Position numbers and translations under genes: made by a program | Notes under the pieces: model-generated | What the model was told of the DNA's origin: nothing | The model's database searches: none | The model's input: only the letters and a program-made list of their open reading frames with translations | Part shown: piece by piece, positions 13,425 to 24,200 of the stretch | Layout of the letters: the number at the start of each line of letters is the position of its first letter | Position numbering within the stretch: position 1 is the stretch's first letter | Origin: Rhipicephalus microplus | Taxonomy: Eukaryota; Arthropoda; Arachnida; Ixodida; Ixodidae | DNA length: 64,000 nt | Direction: 5' to 3' | NCBI RefSeq assembly: GCF_043290135.1 | Contig: NW_027464589.1 | Coordinates: 997,001 to 1,061,000, forward strand

Positions 13425-14815
13425 TAGATTTTTATTTATTTAAGAGAAAAACTGCCAGTCATGTGCCGGACTTTGGGCAGGGGTGTGTAGCGCAGTGGAC
13501 GCAACAATGTGTAGGAGATAGAGCAGTATAGATAGTTTTGAACGAAAGCGCGATGATTCAAAACAAAAAAAAAAACGACATGAAATACGGTCCACAATCT
13601 CAAGCGCAAAACAAAAACTATAAAAACAGTGCCCACTAGGTTATGTTGTTTCTGTAAAAAGTAAAAAGAACTCAAATACCAACAGTAGCAAAAATAAAAA
13701 CGGCAATATTAAAAAGTGAGACTTTGCAGAACCGAAGCATTGAAGAATCGTGCAGAAGCGAGGCTTTGAAACCTCAAGCAATCAGTCTGATCAATACGGG
13801 TATTAAAATGAAGCGCACTGTAATATATATGAAGGCGTGGTTATGAGTCGTGTGAAAGAGCTAACACACGAAGGAACTAGTTGAGATCGACACTTTCAAG
13901 AATATCTGGTGGCAAATTGTTCCAGTTTCTGCTTGAGCGGGAAAAAAATGTACCTGTTTACAGTGGCTCGGTCACACTTTCGAGATTTGAGGCACGCGTC
14001 TCGTGGCGCAAGAATGGTCCGATATAATTAATTTTTTGCATTGCCAGCTTACTATCATATATATGATAGAACAGCTTCGTTGTTTCGAGATAATTTCTCC
14101 ATTCCAGGGTTTCAAGTTTAGCGCTTTCCAGAAGAACTGACGGATAAGTCTTACTTTTGGGCATTGCAAAATGAATTTTACAGCTTTTCGCTGTATTGAT
14201 TCAATTTTAGATGAGTTAGCTTGCGTGTGCGCGTCCCAGACAGCTGATAAATATTCTAGTACTGGTATTACGTACGTTTCACATGCATTCATTAAGGTTG
14301 GCCGAATGCCTTAGCGAGTGCCCGTCTCAGGTAGCCTAGTATTTTCAAAGTCCTTTTCTCACGGGTTCATTCCATCTTAAATCAGATGTGATGACAAGAC
14401 TAAGGGGCGTATACTGCGAGACAAAGGACAAGACTTGATTGCCTATGTTGTATTAAATTTTTATTGGATCTTTTTTGCGGGTTATGGTAATACCAAAGTT
14501 TTTCTCGTGTTAAAGGTCATCTTTCATTTCGTGCACCAATGTTGAATCTTAGATAAAGAGTTATTTAAAACAACCTGGTTGCTGCAAGCGTTAATTATTT
14601 TAAAGCACGCAGGGATCTGCAAAAAGCTTTAGATTTGCCGGAATGTCACGGGTGGAATGATGGACATGTAAACCGGAAAGAAAAGAGTTCCGAGAACGGA
14701 TCCCTAAGGTATACCGGATTTATTCGGCGAAGACGATGAGTTGATACCACCGTCCATAGTATCGCGTCGGTGAATATTACTTTCAATTTCAAGGCCTGAC
14801 CAAGTTGCGTTAGTT
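13425..14815 (-). pseudogene. LINE 3' half (RT palm, thumb and C terminus), CR1/jockey-type
   Basis: The minus strand runs from about 14815 to a 3' tail of AAATAAATAAAA at 13430-13442. It contains a degenerate motif B (GIP, stop, GSVLG near 14700) and a fragment resembling KIQHWCTK...MTFNTRKT after it. The thumb region then reads YVIPVLEYLSAVWDAH and KIESIQRKAVKFI (13972-14292), which is typical of the non-LTR RT C terminus. The YADD box could not be located. Many stops and shifts show an old, 5'-truncated copy. Confidence 0.75.
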
Positions 14816-15455
14816 GATTAGCTATAATAAACCAATTAGTAGATAACTGTAACTACCATGTAAGCTGTGAAACTCGAGAATGGGCTGTCAATTCAGGGGT
14901 CTATGTGGTACATACACTGAATGTTCGGAAACGCGCACTTTGTCTTTTTTTAAATACCCTATTTATGTGTTATACTATCAATCTTTACCTCAACGAATCC
15001 TAAATATTGTTTCACGAGGTCATGAATGTGCCTTCCGTAAGAATCCTCTCTTTTTACGCGTACCGTATATTAATATTTACGTGGCAACATAAAGTACACC
15101 ATCTCAATACTAGATGGAGCTACGAGGGCTTGACGGATGTCGCACCCTGGAACTGCCCAGGGAAGTTTTTTTTACCACGTGATCCAAACACGCTCTATAC
15201 TATCATAAACTAGACATATTCCAGTACCTAAATAACAGAAATCAATTGAATATCTTCAAGCACGTCTCCAGGGCAGCGATTCAAAACAGCCGATATTTCC
15301 GAGAGCACCCATAGGCGCTGTGCATTATCTTTCAATCAGCTAGAGAACTCGCACTGTTGCAACTGCGATACTGTAACTCCAGCAGAAGGAAGGTTCATAC
15401 AGGTGCTACTTGAGACCGTGAAAGCAACGAGGAAATCAGAAAGGGAGAGGAGTTA
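14816..15455. other. No recognised gene
   Basis: About 640 bases without supported coding or repeat structure; the small frames at 14880-15213 show no motif. Confidence 0.5.
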
Positions 15456-16060
15456 TTATCGTTTTTCTCTCCAGTTCCTTAGAGTGACGTGGGGCCCTGC
15501 CCCCACCGTGTGGGAAAGCGCACCTCCTGCTCGTGAGCCGGAATCCTGAACCGAATTGCACCAATGGTCAATGGTGACGTATGTCGAAAGTAGGGCGTTG
15601 AATTGAAATGCTCTGTGTTCGCAAGTTTTGGCAGTTCTGAATAACTTCTTCAAGTGTTCAGAGGTCTTTCGCCACCAGCATGTAGAAGGCATCATCCTCG
15701 ATGCCCTTCATATTATGTTTGACATTGGCTCTTTCGGACATGTCGGAATTGTAGCGACTGCAAAGGCTAACAGCGTCCTCGTGGTAGGACGCGAAAACTT
15801 CTCCAGAGAGTTGGGCGTGATCTCGCAAGCGCTGTTCTGCGCGGAGCTTGCGCACTGTTGGTCGGACAAACGCGTCCTTGAAGGTGATCTGAAGTGGCCC
15901 AGTGGGTAAGCTCCGCTTCATGGTTGTTGAAGCAGAGCTCCGCTACTCCTCGCAGGTAAAAGTGGACGTGGCTAAGTTTTTCGTTTTCATCCCACCTAAT
16001 ATTGACGCTTAGTTCGTCGTACGAAGAGAGCCAGTCCTCCACGTCCTGCTCAACGGTGCC
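15456..16060 (-). pseudogene. Ty3/gypsy gag fragment, frameshifted
   Basis: Three overlapping minus-strand frames join into one gag: MEDWLSSYDELSVNIRW, then LSHVHFYLRGVAELCFNN, then KLRAEQRLRDHAQLSGEVF and KGIEDDAFYMLVAKD. The same landmarks occur in the gag of the complete gypsy element at 26223-31430 (KLRAEQRLRGRPQRQGESF, KGIDDDVFHMLLAKG), so the two elements are related. At least two frameshifts are present. A putative LTR lies just upstream (16225-16414). The rest of the element is not found downstream. Confidence 0.8.
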
Positions 16061-16224
16061 GTTAAAGATGACTGGGTCTCGCTCTCTCGGGACACCGGGT
16101 CAGTGGGCAGGTGTGGATGTAGGAATGGTCTGCTATGTAACGTCGGTGGACATCGTTGACGGCGAAGGCAGAGTATGGTTGCAATTTTTCAGGATGGGAA
16201 ATGGATCCTGCACTCTCCACCACT

Positions 16225-16414
16225 TGTTAATACGCCTTTAGCAGTGATCCGAAGACACTTTTGTTTGGAGAAACGCAGAGGTAACGCCGACCTGCTGTCA
16301 AGCGGAGCGAGCGCGAGCAGCAACAACACCCTTCCTTCTCCTCTTTCACTGGTGCTCCTGCCTGCGCCATATATCAATGCTACAAAAGAAAACATGTAGC
16401 CCAACAGCGCAACA
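16225..16414 (-). repeat. Putative gypsy LTR
   Basis: A 190 bp interval begins tgttaa and ends caaca, i.e. 5'-TG...CA-3' on the minus strand, and lies upstream of the gag fragment where a 5' LTR is expected. The sequence just inside (aagtggtggagagtg on the minus strand) could be a primer-binding site. No second copy was found to prove it. Confidence 0.4.
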
Positions 16415-16589
16415 TAAGAATTCCGCTGGTTCTTCACTGAACTATTGTAAAATTAGCCAAATATTAACCTCATGTTTGGTTTATCAACACAACATTATCC
16501 ATTCTTAGCACTACCTCACAAAAATAAAACAGGTGATTCAAGGATGGCTCACTCACCATTTTTTCGCTGCACCAGCAACCCCCGGGTCC

Positions 16590-18446
16590 CTCTACGCTCG
16601 CGAGGTCACAATGAGTTGTTCACTGCCATATGTGGCGTTCTTTCTTATCAGTTGCTTTGGAAAACGGAAGCGAGTGAACGTCTGCTGCAGACAATACCAA
16701 ATTACTTTCGAATCAAGCCGGCGTAACAGATACAGCTCTACCAATTTCGAAAAACGGTCAGTGACTACTACTTAATACCGAAAAACCTTAGCTGATCTCG
16801 GGTACCGCCCAATTGCGTCACAGGCAATGATTTTACATGGGTACCTACTTTCCACAGATTGCATGACACCTGGTGGTTTGTCTACCCATGATCTTGCAGC
16901 CTGGAAGGTAGGGCAAGTGCGAACGTAGGTACGGGGTCGTGGTCCTGGTCAATCCCGTGAAGAGGCTTTTTGACCCCAGCCCTCAGCATCCCAAATAATG
17001 GTATGTTGGAATAAATAAAGTTGAAAGTTCAAAGTTCAAAGTATGTTATGACGTGCTTTCTCATGTGCTGCCCCGTGGCAATACGACAGAACTTTTCAAA
17101 CATTTTCTTGCCTTCACTGTGACCAGCAAGGCGTTTGTCATAAAAGTACGCCAAGAAAGTTTTGCGTATATTCCGAGGAATGAAAACGCGAAACGGGAAT
17201 ACCTCATACTGCGTCTCAAGTGAGGGTATGTAACACAAAAGCAGGCTGTCATCGGCTTGCAAGCAGCTGCCATGGGTGTTTGCGGGCCACGTGTTCTCGG
17301 TGGGCCTGACAACGCCCGGGCCACTGAGTATCCGCTTGCACTAGTTGTCGCTTTTTTGAACGTCAAGGAGCTGCTGTCGTGAGACCAGTGTTCCCCAGGC
17401 ATCTTCAGGAACTGTCATGACCAGGACCTCGGTGACTGTTTACCACCCCCGGACAGTGGCGCTCGGGAAAGTGCGTCAGCCACTTTGTTGCCGGTGCTTT
17501 TCTTGTACCCCACTTTATAATTGTACTTCTGAAGTGAAGCCCACCACACTAGCCAACCGGATGTTTTTTGGAGCTTTGATAGACAAGATAGCGCCTGGTG
17601 GTCGGTTTGAATCGTAACTGCAGCTCCATCTAGATACATGTCGACTCTCATCAGCGCGGATACGATTGCAAGACAATCTTTCTCTGTTACGCCATAGTAC
17701 TTTTCTACGCCTGATAACGTGTGGCTCGCAAATGCTAGCGGGTAAAGCATCCCTTATTATTCTTTGAGCAAAACTGCTCCGAGGCCTTATTCACTTGCCT
17801 CGGTCTGCACAGTGAAGGGTAAGTTTAGGTCAGGAAGGCGCAGTCACGCTGTCTCAGCGATAGCCTCCGACAAGGTCTGAAATGCTGCCTGCTCCTCGTT
17901 ATTCCAAAACCAATGGGCACTCCTGCGCAGGAGCTAGTGAAGGGGTCTTGCCAGATCGGCGCAGTCAGGAATGAAGTGGCGGTAGAAGCCCTACGATGCC
18001 AAAAAGCGTTGCAGGCTCTTAACGTGCGTGGGTGGGGGACACTGCAGGATGGCCTGAAGCTTTTATTCATCTGGCCGTATTGTGCCTTCTCGACAATTAA
18101 ACCTAAAAGGTTGATTTTGTTTGAGACCAACTGAACTTTCCGCTGGTTGATGGTTATTTCTGGTCTTGCATTCGTTGTAATACAGTGGTCAAGTGAACCA
18201 GGTGCTTGTCAAAACTTTGTGAGACCGCTACCACGCCATCCATGTAAGCCATTGCATAAACACATGTCCATGACACGTTGAAATGTGGCCGGTGAATGGC
18301 ACAACCCGAAAGGTAACTTCAAAAACTCGAACCATCCCCTGTGGCAAGTAAATGCCGTTTTCTCGGCATCGCACTGTGCTCACGGAATTCGCAGTAAGCC
18401 TCTGCTACAGTCAAGAGTAGTGAAGAATTTTGCAGCCCCGATAACG
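16590..18446 (-). pseudogene. Ty3/gypsy element H, 3' part: RT palm, RNase H, integrase
   Basis: Minus-strand pol from the middle of RT onward. FFTTLDC (motif A) and PFGLCHSPATFQRVM are seen near 18300-18420. Motif C reads AYMDGVVAV (18235-18246), so the second catalytic Asp is Gly. RNase H follows (17415-17750: FASHTLSGVEKYYGVTEK, TIQTDHQALS, NKVADALSRAP). The integrase zinc-binding region is VFIPRNIRKTFLAYF...LAGHSEGKKMFEKFC. The integrase core continues at 16590-16925 (ACDAIGRYPRSA, VVTDRFSKLVELY) after a small insertion at 16930-17038. The upstream part of the same element lies beyond the inserted LINE, at 22645-24200. Many stops. Confidence 0.8.
16930..17038 (+). mobile_element. Short 5'-truncated retroposon tail inside gypsy integrase
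   Basis: About 105 bp ends on the plus strand with ggaataaataaagttgaaag and repeats of gttcaaa, the look of a LINE 3' end with a short-repeat tail. Removing it rejoins the integrase reading HVITYVRTCPTF across the gap (minus strand), which is the expected zinc-binding continuation. A near-match of about 6 bp at the edges may be the target-site duplication. Confidence 0.55.
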
Positions 18447-18476
18447 GAATCGATTATCATTATCATCATTTATTGA

Positions 18477-20420
18477 ACCCTTAAAGGCCCCTTGCGGGGT
18501 ATTACATAAGGGAGAGGCAAAAACACAATTCAACAGATGCATGATTGTCAATGGTACAAAGCATAATCGAAAGTGAACTACATGATAAAAACAATGTCAA
18601 CAGAAGGAAAAATATATATATACGTGGAAGAAAACGGCAACGATTGTAAATTAACTAACATATCAAGTGATTTGTGATTAGCTGTTTAAATATTAAGGGT
18701 TTTTTTCGTGCACTATGGATTCAGGCAGGGTATTCCAGTTATCAATGGCAGTAAGTAAAAATGATTTATTAGAAGCGTTAGTTGAACCAAGTAAGCGCTG
18801 TAAACATAGGGAGGTAAAGAGGCGACGCGATGAACGGGCGGGAGGTAGAAGAACGGCATTGCGTTGCGACGGAAAATTATGGTATAGTTTGTGCAGAAGG
18901 CAGAGCCGAGTGACCTTGCGGCGAATTTCTATAGGAGGGAGGTTGAGGGATAGTTTGATACTGGTTATACTTAAGCGAGAACTGTATTTTGAGGTGATGA
19001 ATCTGGCAGCGCGATTTTGAATTGCTTCTAATGCGTCGATTAGGTAATTTTGGTGAGGATTCCAGAGAGCAGAAGCATATTAAAGTTTAGTACGCGTGAA
19101 GGTTTCGTAAGCTAATTTTCGGATTGGCTGTGGGCAGGACGTGAGCAACCTTTTAATGTAGCCAAGTGATTTTGCTGAAGCGGAGACTAGTTATTCTATG
19201 TGCTCGGACCATGTTAGTTTACTTGTTATTATGACGCCAAGATAACGATAGGAGTCGACCTGGGTTAAGGGTTGGAAGTTCACAGAGTACTGAAAGGAAA
19301 AGTTGGTGCGCTTGCGCGAAACTTGCATGAATTTACATTTTGTGTATTAAGCTGCATTAGCCACCGCGAACATCAATTATGTATTTTAGACAAGTCATTC
19401 TGGAGTGTAATTTGGTCAGTGCAACAAGAGATAGGACGGTAAAGCACACAATGTCTGCAAAAAGGCGGATGGTGGATGACATTTTGTCTGGAATATCATT
19501 ATTAAAGATTATAAACAAAAGAGGCCCAAGAACGGAACCTTGCGGTACGCCGAAAACTACATCAAGACGGGTTGATTCATTATTCGCGACAATAGTATTG
19601 TGAACCCGACCGGTTAGAAAATTTTCAATCCAAGATAGGGCTAAGGGGTCTATACTGAGACAAGAAGCTTTACTTATTAGACGGCGGTGTGGAACACGGT
19701 CGAAAGCTTTGGAAAAGTCGAGGTATATTACGTCTGTTTGAAAAGAAGAGTCTGGGTTAAAATGAAGGTCAGTAGAAAATTCGTACAGCTGTGTCTCGCA
19801 CGACAGTCCACGCCAGAACCCGCGCTGGTTAGAAAAAAAACAAGGAATTTTGGTCCAGATGAGTTGCAATGTGGGAGTAGATTACGTGTTCTAGCAGCTT
19901 GCAGGCAATGCATGTTAACGAAATAGGACGATAGTTTGAGGGGTCTGAAGGGCTTCCTGATTTGGGCACGGGGGTGACTTTACTTATCTTCCAGTCTTTA
20001 GGAATAAAACCAGTGTCAAGGGATTGGTTAAAAATAAATTCTAGGATACGGCTGGATATTATTTTTGTGCTTTTCGAAATTTTAGCGGGTATTTTGTCTG
20101 GGCCAGGGGAACTCGAGAATTTAAGGTTTTCGATTATATTTGCTATTTCTTCGCTTGTAACAACAATGCGTGGCATCTGCGGGAAGTCTCTGGGCGGCAA
20201 GGACGGAACATCGGTGGAGAGTTCATGAGTGAATATAGATGAAAAATGGGAATTCATGATTTCGGCGGAGTCAGTGGCGGAAACGGCGGAACCATCGGGA
20301 TTAGTAAACAGCAAGTTTTTAGCAGCGCAGTTTTTAGGAGACAAATACTTCCAAAATTTTGATGGGTTGTCGCGCACAATGCCGAGGAGATCATGACCGA
20401 AGAATTGCCTTTTTGCAATT
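18477..20420 (-). pseudogene. 2A-LINE ORF2 reverse transcriptase, dead
   Basis: Order on the minus strand: a conserved pre-RT block (NPSKFWKYLSPKN), FSSSPGPDKIPAKI, DWKISKVTPVPKSGSPSDP, NYRPISLTCIACKLLEHVI, IYLDFSKAFDRVPH (motif A) and FGVPQGSVLGPLLFIIF (motif B). Motif C is LFADIVCF (19441-19461), where FADD is expected, so the catalytic Asp is Ile. A frameshift near 19840 splits the palm, and the thumb below 19357 is visible only in pieces. About 650 residues would be needed for the whole domain with its C terminus. Confidence 0.85.
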
Positions 20421-20468
20421 TTTAACAGTGAAGTCTACTCGCGCAAACATGTGCGATACTTTTCCCAA

Positions 20469-21413
20469 TTAACTGGGGATTTCGATAACTTGGCTTCTCT
20501 GAAGAGGCGTTCTTTTTTTTGACAGCCTCCTCAAGGAATTAGAGTACCATGGTCTTTCGGCATCCCCGCGAATACAGATTATAGGTACATGTCTGTCAAT
20601 TAAGGACAGCAATTTGTTTTTAAACAACACCCAGTTTTGTTCGACTGTTCGCGAAGCAGCACAATAAAAAAAACGTTTCATGGAAATCTGCCAGTTCATC
20701 ATTATTTTAGAAAAATTGGCTTTGTTATAATCGCGGATGTACTTATTGAGAGGTTGTCGGGTAGGAATAGTAATGGAAAGGCCAATAAATAAAATTTTAT
20801 GGTCACTGATACCATCTACACATTGAACTGAGTTTACAAAGTCGGGAGTTGAGACCAAAAATAAATCGAGTATGTTGGTACCACGAGTGGGCATAGTAAC
20901 CATTTGGGCAAAATTAAACATAAGGCACAAATCTAGAAAGTTTCTTGAAAGGGGTGAGTGAGCAGCTAGGTGAACCCAATCAATGTTTGGGAAATTGAAG
21001 ACGCCACACAACAAGAAGTTCGAACGGGGAAAGCGAGAAGATAGGTCTAAGACAACAGAGTAGAATTCTTGTGTAAAATTATCGTCAGAGCCGGGGGCTC
21101 GATAACATGCGATAAGTACTGTTTTACTGGTTAGAAAAGCTAGATTTACGCACAGGATTTCATGACGGCATTCTGCATCAATTCTGGAGGAAGGCAAACT
21201 AGGCTTTACAAGCGCCACAACCCCGCCTCCCTGGCACCCCAGCCTATCTTGCCTGTGAATACAGTATGAAGATTTTGCGGAAAGTAGTTCGTTATCCTGA
21301 ATGTCCGAGTTAAGCCAAGATTCAGTAAATATCGCGAGATCAGTACTGTTATCTTCCAATAGAGCTTCAACAGTTTCTCTTTTGGGCAGGTAGCCCCGGA
21401 CGTTAGTAAGCAT
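20469..21413 (-). pseudogene. 2A-LINE ORF2 endonuclease domain
   Basis: A 314-residue open frame, the longest of this element. It has the apurinic-endonuclease signatures LTNVRGYLPKRETVEAL, AIFTESWLNSDIQDNE (Glu), the loop GCQGGGVVALVKPSL, and GISDHKILFI (Asp-His). The catalytic Asp of GDFN is replaced: LLCGVFNFPNIDW at about 20993-21008, an Asp to Val change. It would nick target DNA for insertion, but this copy is predicted inactive. Confidence 0.85.
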
Positions 21414-21506
21414 TACAGTTGCGTTATGGAATGCTGAAATGGCTGTGAAGGGCTTGCTTGGAACGTTAGCATGAGAGGGAGCGGACTTGTGGGCACGTGG
21501 AAATTG

Positions 21507-22399
21507 CTATGTGGTTAGTTCAACAACGGAATCAGTCATTGCATCGTAGGTGTATTGTTTCTTATCAATTGTAAGTTTGTCAAAGCGGATTTTAAAGGTT
21601 GCGTTACTTTGCTGCCCAAAAGAGTATAACTTTTGCCTTGCGAGGCGCACGCGTGCTGAATAGTCTTCCCGTAAAAAGAAGGTTGTTTTCTTCAGTTTCC
21701 GAGAAGACCGGAGGATTCTAGATTTATCTTTGAAGTGTGCAAAGTTAACAATAATTGGGCGCATATTGTCTGCGCAGTTGCGACCGAGCCGGTGCGCACG
21801 CTTTAAAGCTGCGTCGGTGATGATTATTGCGAGGTTCGTGGCTCAAAAAGAAATTATTTTTGCTTCAGATTCTACCCAAGTTTCTGTATTTTCGTCTTTA
21901 ATGCCGAACAACAATAGATTGGATCGGCGTAGGCGGTTTTCAGCGTCATCACATTTGTCAGCGAGTTGTTTTACCTCGGAAGAAAGAGAAGCAATTTCGG
22001 AGGGAGGGGGAGGAGTTCAAGAGGTGGGCTTTTGCAACGGTTTATGTCGAATTTTTTTTCAACCTCATCTAGACGAGACGAGAGAATGCCGACAAGATTT
22101 TCGATGTTAGCATGAGCCAAGCGGATAGATGCAAGTTCGTCCCGAATGGTATATTGCGTAAGTTCTAAGCAGGAGAACTTTTTTGCAAGGCTTTCTAAAG
22201 TTTTTGGTGGTCCCGGGTTCATCTCAACATCACCCGACAGAATTAGAAGTAGACCGATAAGGTGGCACGTTTCACAGTATTCAAAAATTGATTCATACAC
22301 AGTTTTGCGGCCGAAGTCAAGCACTTCAGTTGGGCACGACACAGCTAACAAAAAAAGGATCGTTAGAACGAATACAGAAGGCGTGGGGTAGGTAGCCAA
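21507..22399 (-). pseudogene. 2A-LINE ORF1: hydrophobic N terminus, 2A motif, coiled coil, C-terminal domain
   Basis: From the ATG at 22399, residues 8-22 are hydrophobic (VFVLTILFLLAVSC), resembling a signal peptide. Residues 50-64 are LLLILSGDVEMNPGP, a complete 2A-type consensus (D-V-E-x-N-P-G-P). Such motifs cause ribosomes to skip a peptide bond between Gly and Pro and are known in non-LTR elements of animals. The downstream protein starts with a heptad-like region (LESLAKKF..IENLVGILSSRLDEVEKKF). A frameshift near 21980 follows, and the C-terminal block 21507-21764 (RPIIVNFAHFKDKSRIL, FFLREDYSARVRLARQKL) matches LINE ORF1 proteins. Confidence 0.75.
22208..22234 (-). promoter_or_regulatory. 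2A-like ribosome-skipping motif GDVEMNPGP
   Basis: Nine codons on the minus strand give GDVEMNPGP, preceded by LLLILS. All residues of the core consensus are present. Translation would release the N-terminal 63 residues and restart at Pro. Confidence 0.8.
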
Positions 22400-22645
22400 C
22401 CTGCATGAAGAACGACAATTTGAAGGCTATGCTCGCAGCAGTAGCATGCCCCAACTGGCTACGGAGGGAGGAGGGCTTTTGTAGTCGGGTAGATAAATCC
22501 ACTGCGCTGATTGTGGCTTGTGGTTGCCAGACCAGGTAGCGGGGTGAGTCCAGAATCGGCGGGAAGGGCCAGAAGTTCTTGCGGGTGTCCGCGTTGACGG
22601 ATTCGAAGACGGGCCTTGTCGGCTATTGGACAAGGCGAAACGGGG

Positions 22646-24200
22646 TACAAGGGGTACAAGTCTTCAACCGCGACGGCATTAAACCGCCGGTAGTCAACGC
22701 ACAGCCATGCAGAGCCATTCTTCTTTGGAGCTAAATAGCTGGAAATGCCCAAGCACTGTTGGACGCTCTTAAAGCACCGGTGGCGAGCCTTTCGTGGAGG
22801 GCGGCGATGAAAAGTTTACGCCTGTGGACGCTCAGGGGACGCTGATTGATACGGATAGGGCGGACATCACCGGTGTTGATCCTGTGTTCCAATACATTAA
22901 CCTTCCCGGGAGCCTTTATAAACGTTGTCGCACATGGCTTTAGGGCTGTTTCAATTGTGGCTTTTAGCTTGTTGGTCCTTTGAATAATTCGTTAACAGTC
23001 AACAAATCCTCTTTCTCCAAGAACGTATGAGCATTTTTTGCAAGCAGCTCGACGAGGGTTCGGGCGAAGTAGGCACAAACGTGAGTGGTTTGCATTGATG
23101 TCATCGCTACAGGTGCTCGTACGGATATAAAGCACGATTCTTGACTTTGGCATAAAATTACGTTACAAAATCATGGGGCAGGAAAGTCCGGGTAGGTGAA
23201 GGAAACGTTGCTGAAGTTTTCGCCCATTGATCGTAACCGCGAAACGAGCTCCCAGTGCAGCAGGGACAACATGAGCAGCGGCCACGCGCAGATTAATGTT
23301 TAGCCTTCACAAAGCCAAGCCTTTAATTTCACAGATGGTCCTGATACCATTCGCGAAAACAGAAACAGCTGAACCAGTATTTAAAAAAGCCAGGACCTTT
23401 ACTTCTGCCATGGAAACCATCTCAAATGGTGCGTAATCAGCGTGGTCAATGAGGAGAGGGAACGAGGATGAAAGATCACTCAACGTATTCTCGAGTACAT
23501 CGTGACTGTTATCGGACTGAGTGAACTTTGCTGGGGTGTTGGTTGGTTGTTGCTCTGGTAGTTATCTGAACGGAAAGCAATGCGGCTTGTCCGTCTGGGC
23601 GCGTGTTTCTTTGTCGAAGGTTTCCCGAAGCTGTTCTTCTCGCTAGCTGGATGATGTGAAAACCAAAACACCCGGCGTCGGGGCCTTTGCGGCGCACCTG
23701 GCTTCTCTTGACGACGAGCTGTAGCCCACGGAGGAACCACAATATGTTTTCCAGCACCTGCATAAAGTGAGAGAATCCTGGGGGGTGGTAGAATGCTGGC
23801 TGGCGATTGGCATGCGCTCACCATCACCGGCACCGATCGTTTCCCCGGTGGCCAGGGCGTGGTCTGCTTGGGCTCTGGCTCCTCTACTGGCCCCGATCTC
23901 TACACTGGAAGCATAACGGAGGGTTTCCTGCTTTTGCCTTCTGTACTAGAATGGGCGGTGGCTGCTATGGGCTGACCTTGGGTCGAGGCACTCGGTTGTG
24001 GGTGTCCCAGGCTCCTGGGTCATTGACGTTCTTGAAGAAGGTTAGAAAGGACGGCGGTGATGAGCCCCAGCCAAGGTCACAGCTTTTATTCGAGACGCAG
24101 GCGTAGGCGGAGTTGCCGCTGCGGCGTCCAGTCAGGTCAGGGGCTCAGCCGTACTGAAATTCCTTGTGGCTCGTGCCACGCGAGCTACGCGGCTCATTTT
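22646..24200 (-). pseudogene. Ty3/gypsy element H, 5' part: gag end, protease, RT fingers
   Basis: Minus strand, upstream half of the element split by the LINE. The RT start (22646-22752) reads APKKNGSAWLCVDYRRFNA and VEDLYPL, a typical gypsy fingers block. Above it is the protease/RT linker. At 23368-23382 the protease motif reads VLAFLNTGSAVSVFANG: the catalytic Asp of DTGS is Asn. Further up (23480-24200) is a Pro/Arg/Ser-rich low-complexity stretch that could be the gag C terminus, with no clear zinc knuckle. Frames are short and shifted. Confidence 0.65.

Larger units (their letters stand above)
18447..22645 (-). mobile_element. CR1/L2-like LINE with 2A motif, inserted in gypsy element H
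   Basis: A nearly complete non-LTR element on the minus strand: 5' leader (22400-22645), ORF1 with an N-terminal 2A-like motif, ORF2 with endonuclease and RT, and a 3' end of TTCAATAAATGATGATAATGATAAT at 18451-18476. The flanks are the two halves of one gypsy RT: the block ending VEDLYPL above 22645, and FFTTLDC below 18430. Same orientation as its host. The exact 5' boundary and duplication are unclear because about ten host codons seem missing. RNase H is absent, supporting the CR1/L2 group. Confidence 0.8.

Noticed and set aside
19379..20228. Plus-strand frames opposite the RT of the 2A-LINE
   Set aside because: Shadows of the minus-strand RT, whose motifs are unambiguous.
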